The translations under genes and the position numbers were made by a program. This document shows, piece by piece, positions 1 through 4,738 of a stretch of 6,772 nucleotides of DNA. The notes beneath the pieces were generated by a model. That model searched no databases. It was not told the DNA's origin and saw nothing but the letters and a program-made list of their open reading frames with translations. This stretch comes from Proteobacteria bacterium HN_bin10 (GTDB lineage: Bacteria > Pseudomonadota > Alphaproteobacteria > Caulobacterales > Aquidulcibacteraceae): contig LWDN01000042.1 in NCBI GenBank assembly GCA_002083515.1, positions 1 through 6,772 on the forward strand, written 5' to 3'. Position 1 is the stretch's first letter. The number at the start of each line of letters is the position of its first letter.

Positions 1-763
1 GGCGCCCGCGGCGGGGCCGATCGCCCGGCGGACGATCTTCGCGCGGGGCGCGCGGGCCGCGGTCATCGCGATCGCGGCGCTCACGGCTTTCGCCGGTTTC
101 CAACGAGCGCTTGTCCTGCGCCATCGGGTCGTGCTCGAGGATCTCGCCTTTGAAAATCCAAACCTTCACGCCGATCTTGCCGTAGGCGGTGTCGGCCTCA
201 GCAAAACCGTAGTCGACGTCGGCGCGCAGCGTATGCAGTGGCACGCGGCCTTCGCGGTACCATTCCATGCGCGCGATTTCCGCGCCGCCGAGACGGCCCG
301 AGACGTTGATGCGGATGCCCTGCGCGCCCAGGCGCATGGCCGACTGCATCGCCCGCTTCATGGCGCGGCGGAACGCAACCCGGCGCTCGAGCTGCTGCGC
401 GACGCCCTCGGCGACCAGGTTCGAATCGGTTTCCGGCTTGCGCACTTCAACGAGGTTGAGATGCACTTCCGCGCCCGGCGCCATCTTGGCGAGGTCTTTG
501 CGGAGCTTCTCGATGTCGGCGCCCTTCTTGCCGATCACCACGCCCGGCTTGGCGGTGTGGACGGTGACGCGGCACTTCTTCAGCGGACGCTCGATGATGA
601 TCTTGGAAATGCCGGCGGCGGCCAGCTTCTCGCGCAGGAAGGCGCGGATCTTGATGTCTTCATGCAGCAGGCGCGCATAGTCCTTCGTGTTGGCGTACCA
701 ACGCGAGTCCCATGTGCGGTTGACGCCGAGGCGCAGACCGATCGGATTGACTTTCTGACCCAT
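1..763 (-). CDS. rpsC: 30S ribosomal protein S3, 3' end beyond the window
   Basis: S3 sits in the head of the 30S subunit at the mRNA entry channel and contacts 16S rRNA. Translating the minus strand from 763 gives MGQKVNPIGLRLGV, the family's hallmark N-terminus. A KH domain follows at about residues 39-107, with its GxxG loop as VIGKKGADIEKL (G78-KK-G81). At least 254 codons are open with no stop, so the C-terminus lies past the left edge. From about residue 212 the protein is a low-complexity tail rich in Arg, Asp, Glu and Pro, longer than in E. coli S3. The ATG overlaps the rplV stop by one base (TAATG), and GAGG lies seven bases upstream (771-774), so the two genes are probably translationally coupled. 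Identity is certain; only the end is unknown. Confidence 0.97.
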   Translation of the reverse strand, partial: MGQKVNPIGLRLGVNRTWDSRWYANTKDYARLLHEDIKIRAFLREKLAAAGISKIIIERPLKKCRVTVHTAKPGVVIGKKGADIEKLRKDLAKMAPGAEVHLNLVEVRKPETDSNLVAEGVAQQLERRVAFRRAMKRAMQSAMRLGAQGIRINVSGRLGGAEIARMEWYREGRVPLHTLRADVDYGFAEADTAYGKIGVKVWIFKGEILEHDPMAQDKRSLETGESRERRDRDDRGPRAPREDRPPGDRPRRGR

Positions 764-1188
764 TAGGCGGCCTCAGCTTTTTCGGGCTGCTTGGTGGTGT
801 CGCGCAGCACGATGGTGAGTTGAGAGAACAATTTTTCGATGCGGACGCCGCGGCCGCGCGCACGAGTGTGCATGCGCTTCATGGTGATGTTCTTGCCGAC
901 ATGCGCCTGCGCCACCACAAGGCCGTCGACGTCGAGGCCATGATTGTTCTCGGCGTTGTCGATCGCCGACTTCAAACACTTGAGCACGTCCTTGGCGATG
1001 CGTTTCTGGCTGAAACGCAGCTCGTTGACGGCCTTCTCGGCCGAGAGCCCACGGATCGATTGCGCCACCAGGTTCAGCTTTTGCGGGCTGATGCGCAGCG
1101 TGCGCAGCACCGCCTTCGCTTCGTTTGACGCTTCGCGGCGGCGATTCTTGCCGTCCGGTCCGCGCTGATTTTTTCTCGCGACCGTCAT
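763..1188 (-). CDS. rplV: 50S ribosomal protein L22
   Basis: L22 binds 23S rRNA and sends a long beta-hairpin into the peptide exit tunnel. This 141-residue protein has the family core LRISPQKLNLVA (about 31-42) and the hairpin region VGKNITMKRMHTRARGRG (about 97-114), followed by RIEKLFSQLTIVLRD. E. coli L22 is 110 residues. The extra length here is an Arg/Lys-rich N-terminal extension of about 20 residues and a short Lys/Glu/Ala tail, both common in alphaproteobacteria. The ATG at 1186-1188 follows the rpsS stop by three bases, and an AGGAAG Shine-Dalgarno (1195-1200) lies within the last rpsS codons. Its own stop shares a base with the rpsC start. It is the seventh gene of the S10 operon. 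Confidence 0.98.
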   Translation of the reverse strand: MTVARKNQRGPDGKNRRREASNEAKAVLRTLRISPQKLNLVAQSIRGLSAEKAVNELRFSQKRIAKDVLKCLKSAIDNAENNHGLDVDGLVVAQAHVGKNITMKRMHTRARGRGVRIEKLFSQLTIVLRDTTKQPEKAEAA

Positions 1189-1191
1189 GGC

Positions 1192-1470
1192 TTACTTCCT
1201 CTTGGCCTTCTTATCGGCGCCATGGCCGAAATAGTTCCGCGTCGGCGCAAACTCGCCGAGCTTGTGGCCGACCATGTCTTCGCTCACCAGCACCGGCGTG
1301 AATTGCTTGCCGTTGTGGACCTGGAAGGTGAGGCCGACGAATTGCGGCATGATGGTGGAGCGGCGCGACCAGGTCTTGATCTGCTCACGACGGCCGCTGC
1401 CGGCGACCTTCTCGGCCTTGGCCAGCAGATAACCGTCAACGAACGGGCCTTTCCAAACAGAACGCGGCAT
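1192..1470 (-). CDS. rpsS: 30S ribosomal protein S19
   Basis: S19 lies in the 30S head, pairs with S13 and approaches the A-site tRNA. The 92-residue product starts MPRSVWKGPFVDGYLL and contains the conserved WSRRSTIMPQFVGLTFQVHNGK and GEFAPTRNYFGH signatures, matching the usual length of about 92. The reading frame is open upstream to 1569, but the extra residues would lie inside rplB and match nothing in S19. The MPRS start at 1468-1470 is therefore chosen. It begins five bases after the rplB stop. No strong Shine-Dalgarno is seen (only a weak GTGAG/GCGAG stretch), so initiation probably relies on coupling to L2 translation. Confidence 0.97.
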   Translation of the reverse strand: MPRSVWKGPFVDGYLLAKAEKVAGSGRREQIKTWSRRSTIMPQFVGLTFQVHNGKQFTPVLVSEDMVGHKLGEFAPTRNYFGHGADKKAKRK

Positions 1471-1475
1471 CTCGC

Positions 1476-2312
1476 TTAGCTCACTTTCTTCGAGTGACGA
1501 CGACGGATGATCAGACGATCCGACGGCTTGGTTTTGCGGGTCTTCGGACCGCGGGTTTTCTTGCCCCACGGCGTCACCGGGTGACGGCCGCCGGAGGTCT
1601 TGCCTTCACCGCCGCCGTGGGGGTGATCGACCGGGTTCATGGCGACGCCGCGCACGCTCGGCTTGCGCCCGAGCCACTTGGTGCGTCCCGCCTTGCCCCA
1701 GACTTCGTTCATGTTGTCGGGGTTCGACACCGCGCCGATGGTGGCCATGCACACGTCTTGAACCATGCGCACTTCGCCGGACGCCATGCGCAACTGGGCA
1801 AAGCCGGCGTCGCGACCGACGACTTGCGCGTAGGTGCCGGCCGAACGCGCCATTTGCGCGCCCTTGAGCGGCTTCAGTTCAATATTGTGAACGATGGTGC
1901 CGACCGGGATCGCCTTCAGCGGCATGGCGTTGCCCGGTTTTACGTCGACGCGTTCGCCGGCGACCACCGTGTCGCCGACCTTCAGACGTTGCGGCGCGAT
2001 GATGTAAGCCAGCTCGCCGTCCGTGTACTTGATCAGCGCAATGAACGCGGTCCGGTTCGGATCGTATTCGAGCCGCTCGACCTTCGCTTCAACGCCCCAC
2101 TTGCGGCGCTTGAAGTCGATCTTGCGATACGAACGCTTGTGCCCGCCGCCGGTGCGGAACGCGGTCACGCGCCCGACATTGTTGCGGCCGCCGGACTTGG
2201 TCAGCCCTTCGGTCAGCGCCTTAACCGGCTTGCCTTTGTGCAGCTCGGCGCGATCGACGATCACGAGCTGGCGGCGACCCGGGGAGGTCGGGCGGAAAGT
2301 CTTGAGCGCCAT
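1476..2312 (-). CDS. rplB: 50S ribosomal protein L2
   Basis: L2 is a core 50S protein required for subunit association and peptidyl-transferase activity. The 278-residue product is full length for the family. It begins MALKTFRPTSPGRRQ and has the N-terminal RNA-binding region GGGHKRSYRKIDFKR (about 55-69), the SH3-like domain, and the hallmark GVAMNPVDHPHGGGEG (about 222-237), whose conserved histidine is near residue 230. It ends in the basic RLIIRRRHSKKVS. The ATG at 2310-2312 shares one base with the rplW stop (TAATG). Only a G-rich stretch (GGGG) lies upstream, not a clear Shine-Dalgarno, so translation is probably coupled to L23. A long open frame on the opposite strand is a composition artefact. 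Confidence 0.98.
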   Translation of the reverse strand: MALKTFRPTSPGRRQLVIVDRAELHKGKPVKALTEGLTKSGGRNNVGRVTAFRTGGGHKRSYRKIDFKRRKWGVEAKVERLEYDPNRTAFIALIKYTDGELAYIIAPQRLKVGDTVVAGERVDVKPGNAMPLKAIPVGTIVHNIELKPLKGAQMARSAGTYAQVVGRDAGFAQLRMASGEVRMVQDVCMATIGAVSNPDNMNEVWGKAGRTKWLGRKPSVRGVAMNPVDHPHGGGEGKTSGGRHPVTPWGKKTRGPKTRKTKPSDRLIIRRRHSKKVS

Positions 2313-2611
2313 TACGAGAGCCCCGTCGTCACGTCGATTGAATAGCCGGCCAGCAGCGTCACCACCGCGTTCTTGTGGTCGGAGCGCTTACCCGGAACGC
2401 CGCGGAACTGCTTGGTCTTGCCCTTGCGCACGATCGTGTTGACCGCCGCAACTTTGACATTGAACAGCTTCTCGACAGCTTCCTTGATGTCCTTCTTCGT
2501 CGCCGCGAGCGGCACCCGGAAGACAACCTTGTTCTGCTCGGATTGGATCGTCGATTTCTCGGTGATCACCGGCGCCAGGATGGTGTCGTAGTGTTTGTTG
2601 AGCGCGCTCAT
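2312..2611 (-). CDS. rplW: 50S ribosomal protein L23
   Basis: L23 sits at the exit of the nascent-peptide tunnel and is the docking site for trigger factor and SRP. The 99-residue product has the family signatures APVITEKST (13-21), NKVVFRV (27-33) and the rRNA-binding loop VRKGKTKQFRGVPGKRSDHKNA (61-82), and ends in IDVTTGLS. Length is normal. The ATG overlaps the rplD stop by four bases (ATGA, 2608-2611), and a strong AAGGAG Shine-Dalgarno lies seven bases upstream, inside the rplD coding sequence. Both facts fix the start and suggest coupled translation with L4. Confidence 0.98.
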   Translation of the reverse strand: MSALNKHYDTILAPVITEKSTIQSEQNKVVFRVPLAATKKDIKEAVEKLFNVKVAAVNTIVRKGKTKQFRGVPGKRSDHKNAVVTLLAGYSIDVTTGLS

Positions 2612-3303
2612 GCCGCGGCTCCTTCTTCAGTGGCCTTCGCGGCGCGCTTCTTCGGCGCGGCCTTGGCGGCGCCCGCCTTGTCCTTGAAGCGCTCGTGAAT
2701 GGCGCTCACCGCATCCTGCGTCAGCACCAGCTTCGGCGCGCGAAGGATGTCGTAAACATTGAGACCGGCGTTCGGCAGCACATCGATGTGGGCGATGTTG
2801 CGCGCGGCGCGGGCGACATTGGCGTCGACCGTCTCGCCAGCGATGAACAGCGCCTTCTCAAGCTTCAGCTTGTCGAGCGACTTCTGCAGCGCCGACGTCT
2901 TCGGCTCCTTCAGCGTCAGCGCGTCGATCACCAGGATGTCACCGGCCTTGGCCTTGGCCGAAAGCGCATGACGCAAAGCCAGCGCCCGGAACTTCTTGGT
3001 CAGATCGTGCGAATAGTCGCGCGGCAGGCGATTGTGGGCATGACCGCCGCCGCGGAAAATCGGGGCGTTGGCGGCACCGTGGCGGGCCTGGCCGGTGCCT
3101 TTTTGTTTGTAGAGCTTCGAATGCGAGCGCGAAACTTCGCCGCGGCTCTGGGTCTTGTGCGTGCCGGCGCGGCGCTTGGCGAGCTGATACTTCACCATGC
3201 GCTGCAGGATGTCGGCGCGGACTTCCTTGATGCCGAAAATGGCGTCGTCGAGGTCGACGGAGCCGCCCTTCTTGCCATCGAGAGTTTGAACGTCGAGCTT
3301 CAT
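2608..3303 (-). CDS. rplD: 50S ribosomal protein L4
   Basis: L4 binds domain I of 23S rRNA, and an extended loop lines the exit tunnel. In E. coli it also represses its own operon, though that leader is not known to be conserved in alphaproteobacteria. The chosen start gives 231 residues beginning MKLDVQTLDG, as in other alphaproteobacterial L4 proteins. The tunnel loop is at about 60-90 (KLYKQKGTGQARHG, then FRGGG). The conserved DVLPNAGLNVYDIL lies at about 174-187. The last 25 residues or so form a Lys/Ala tail absent from the 201-residue E. coli protein. A GTG at 3313-3315 could add four residues, but the GAGGA Shine-Dalgarno at 3309-3313 fits the ATG at 3303. The gap to rplC is eight bases. 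Confidence 0.97.
   Translation of the reverse strand: MKLDVQTLDGKKGGSVDLDDAIFGIKEVRADILQRMVKYQLAKRRAGTHKTQSRGEVSRSHSKLYKQKGTGQARHGAANAPIFRGGGHAHNRLPRDYSHDLTKKFRALALRHALSAKAKAGDILVIDALTLKEPKTSALQKSLDKLKLEKALFIAGETVDANVARAARNIAHIDVLPNAGLNVYDILRAPKLVLTQDAVSAIHERFKDKAGAAKAAPKKRAAKATEEGAAA
2619..2624 (-). promoter_or_regulatory. Shine-Dalgarno of rplW
   Basis: AAGGAG on the minus strand lies seven bases before the rplW ATG at 2611 and inside the 3' end of rplD. With the ATGA overlap it indicates coupled but independently supported initiation. Confidence 0.75.
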
Positions 3304-3308
3304 ATCCG

Positions 3309-3313
3309 TCCTC
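3309..3313 (-). promoter_or_regulatory. Shine-Dalgarno of rplD
   Basis: GAGGA on the minus strand overlaps the rplC stop codon and lies five bases before the ATG at 3303. It supports that start over the in-frame GTG at 3313-3315, which would sit on top of the site. Confidence 0.7.
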
Positions 3314-4118
3314 ACTCAGCCGCAGCTTGCTGACGCAGACCGGCGGGCTTCGGCGCTTCCTTGGGAAGCGCAGCCTTCGCCGCATCGCGCACTTCGACCC
3401 AGCTGCCCTCGGCGCCGGGCACAGAACCGCGGACAAACAAAAGTCCGCGCTCGGCATCGACGCGGACGATCTGGAGATTCTGGGTGGTGACGCGCTCGTC
3501 GCCGAGGTGGCCGGCCATCTTCTTGCCTTTGAAGACCTTGCCGGGATCCTGGCGCTGGCCGGTCGAGCCGTGCGAACGGTGCGAGACCGAGACGCCGTGC
3601 GTGGCGCGCAGACCGCCGAAGTTCCAGCGCTTCATGGCGCCGGCGAAACCCTTGCCGATGGTGATGCCGGCGACATCGACCTTTTGGCCGGCGACAAAAT
3701 GGTCGGCGCTGATAAGGGCGCCGACCGGCAGGAGATTGTCTTCCGAGACGCGGAACTCGCGAACGACCGCCTTCGGTTCGACCTTGGCGCGCGCGAATTG
3801 GCCGCGCTCGGCTTGCGACTTGTTCTTGGCTTTGGCGGCGCCGGCGGCGAGTTGCACCGCGCTATAGCCGTCGCCCTTGGCCTCGCGCGCGGGCGCCTTC
3901 GAGGCCGCGTTCTTGCGCGACTTCTTCGGCTTCAGCGCGACGGTCTCGCCGGCAGCGTTCTTGAAGTCCTCGGCCTTGACCGTGCGGCGGCCAACGACTT
4001 GGCAACCGGCGAGATCGAGCACGGTCACGGGCGTGTGCGCGCCGTCTTCGCCGAAGACGCGCATCATGCCGACCTTGCGCGCGATAACGCCAGTGCGACG
4101 GGATTGCTCTTGAGCCAT
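3312..4118 (-). CDS. rplC: 50S ribosomal protein L3 with an internal insertion
   Basis: L3 is an early 50S assembly protein whose loop reaches the peptidyl-transferase centre. The 268-residue product begins MAQEQSRRTGVIARKVGMMRVF. It contains TIGKGFAGAMKRWNFGGLRATHGVSVSHRSHGSTG (153-187) and GQRQDPGKVFKGKKMAGHLG (187-206). Gln190 aligns with E. coli Gln150, the residue methylated by PrmB. Against the E. coli protein as I recall it, there are about seven extra N-terminal residues and about 33 extra between residues 46 and 82, rich in Lys and Ala (ALKPKKSRKNAASKAPAREA). There is also a C-terminal Pro/Ala/Gln tail. The frame is open upstream to 4580, but that stretch runs through rpsJ, so the ATG at 4118, five bases after the rpsJ stop, is used. 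Its Shine-Dalgarno is weak. Confidence 0.96.
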   Translation of the reverse strand: MAQEQSRRTGVIARKVGMMRVFGEDGAHTPVTVLDLAGCQVVGRRTVKAEDFKNAAGETVALKPKKSRKNAASKAPAREAKGDGYSAVQLAAGAAKAKNKSQAERGQFARAKVEPKAVVREFRVSEDNLLPVGALISADHFVAGQKVDVAGITIGKGFAGAMKRWNFGGLRATHGVSVSHRSHGSTGQRQDPGKVFKGKKMAGHLGDERVTTQNLQIVRVDAERGLLFVRGSVPGAEGSWVEVRDAAKAALPKEAPKPAGLRQQAAAE

Positions 4119-4123
4119 CGCTA

Positions 4124-4438
4124 TCAACCCAGCACTTGAATTTGAACGTCGACGCCGGCCGATAGATCGAGCTTCATCAGCGCATCGACAGTTTGCGGCG
4201 TCGGCTGAACGATATCGAGCACGCGCTTGAACGTGCGAATTTCGAACTGTTCGCGGCTCTTTTTGTCCACGTGCGGAGAGCGGTTCACCGTGAACTTCTC
4301 GGTGCGGGTCGGCAACGGAACCGGGCCGATCACGGTCGCGCCGGTGCGCTTCGCCGTCGACACGATCTCCTTGGCCGAGAGATCGAGCGTGCGGTGATCG
4401 AAGGCTTTCAGCCTGATCCGGATGTTTTGCTGCATCAT
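4124..4438 (-). CDS. rpsJ: 30S ribosomal protein S10 (NusE)
   Basis: S10 is a 30S head protein and, as NusE, a transcription antitermination factor that links RNA polymerase to the ribosome through NusB and NusG. It is the first gene of the operon. The 104-residue product has the family core NIRIRLKAFDHR (5-16), AKRTGATVIGPVPLPTRTEKFT (29-50), NRSPHVDKKSREQFEIRT (52-69) and TVDALMKLDLSAGVDVQI (83-100). Two adjacent ATGs (4436-4438 and 4433-4435) are possible. The first is preferred because its distance to the GGGAAGA Shine-Dalgarno is better and it reproduces the ten residues up to IRIRL in E. coli S10. Residue 70 is Phe where E. coli has His. The open frame further upstream to 4501 has no family similarity. 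Confidence 0.97.
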   Translation of the reverse strand: MMQQNIRIRLKAFDHRTLDLSAKEIVSTAKRTGATVIGPVPLPTRTEKFTVNRSPHVDKKSREQFEIRTFKRVLDIVQPTPQTVDALMKLDLSAGVDVQIQVLG

Positions 4439-4445
4439 CGCCAAA

Positions 4446-4452
4446 TCTTCCC
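4446..4452 (-). promoter_or_regulatory. Shine-Dalgarno of rpsJ
   Basis: On the minus strand GGGAAGA ends seven bases before the first of two consecutive ATG codons at 4438. It is ten bases before the second. This favours the upstream ATG and rules out the longer open frame that begins at 4501. Confidence 0.6.
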
Positions 4453-4530
4453 GAACTCGAATTCCCTGCGCCGGCGACTTCAGCCGCCGAACGCAAAACA
4501 CGGCGGCGCGTCCTTCGGATGCGCCGACGA

Positions 4531-4559
4531 GAAAAACGCCGCCCCGAACCGAACGGCGT
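4531..4559 (-). terminator. Terminator-like hairpin upstream of rpsJ
   Basis: The minus strand reads ACGCCG, a 12-base spacer, CGGCGT, then TTTTC. The six perfect pairs extend to nine if two G-U pairs are allowed (ACGCCGTTC with GGGCGGCGT, loop GGTTCG). The run of five T begins inside the stem base (4532-4536). It lies 93 bases before the rpsJ start and about 180 bases after the stop at 4739. It could end the beta-helix transcript or act as an attenuator in an rpsJ leader; the sequence alone does not decide. Confidence 0.5.
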
Positions 4560-4679
4560 CTTCATCAGAGTGGATCGCAAAAAACGCTGCTCTTACGGGA
4601 CCACCGGTCCCGCGTGCTCGACCCCGCCAAATCCCGAAGGACGCTTGAGGAAGCTGCCGCGTAACTTGCGAACCGCGTC

Positions 4680-4693
4680 TAAGCTGAAGCTTA
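4680..4693. repeat. Short perfect inverted repeat TAAGCT-GA-AGCTTA
   Basis: Two perfect 6-base arms are separated by two bases. As RNA it can form only a 5-bp stem with a four-base loop. It lies about 45 bases after the beta-helix gene's stop and 240 bases before rpsJ. It could be an operator half-site pair, but nothing identifies a regulator, and chance is possible. Confidence 0.3.
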
Positions 4694-4738
4694 CGGCCGG
4701 CTCGAAGGCGCGTGTCCTACAGAGGTGAAACCGGGGCG

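Larger units (their letters stand above)
4439..4738 (-). promoter_or_regulatory. Structured rpsJ leader / intergenic region
   Basis: This 300-base stretch between the beta-helix gene and rpsJ contains no credible gene. Open frames crossing it are shadows with no recognisable protein. In transcription order it holds an inverted repeat (4680-4693), a perfect 7-bp hairpin (4596-4612), a terminator-like hairpin with a T run (4531-4559), a hairpin with one A/C mismatch (4504-4526) and a hairpin with a TGAA loop (4472-4489). The rpsJ Shine-Dalgarno follows. Since tuf ends at its own terminator, a promoter for the S10 operon probably lies here or just inside the upstream gene, but I cannot identify convincing -35 and -10 boxes. 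Calling it a regulatory leader is an inference from the density of structures. Confidence 0.5.

Noticed and set aside
131..766. Long plus-strand open frame opposite rpsC, and similar frames opposite rplD, rplC and tuf
   Set aside because: All mirror well-identified genes on the minus strand, have atypical composition and lack family features; they are shadows.
1471..1569. N-terminal extension of S19 by 33 residues
   Set aside because: The extension overlaps rplB and the classical MPRSVWKGPF start is at 1470 with the usual protein length.
1494..2345. 283-codon open frame on the plus strand opposite rplB
   Set aside because: It is antisense to a certain L2 gene, has no recognisable domain, and is the kind of frame that high third-position G+C produces.
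4119..4580. N-terminal extension of L3 giving a 422-residue protein
   Set aside because: The extra 154 residues run through rpsJ in another frame and resemble no L3 sequence; the normal start MAQEQSRRTGVIA is present.
4596..4612. Perfect 7-bp hairpin (CGGGACC-loop-GGTCCCG) as a terminator
   Set aside because: The nearest T run starts 11 or more bases after the stem on the minus strand, too far for an intrinsic terminator; kept only as part of the leader structure.
4422..4728. Small plus-strand open frames across the rpsJ leader
   Set aside because: No ribosome binding site or recognisable protein; composition is biased and they run into rpsJ antisense.
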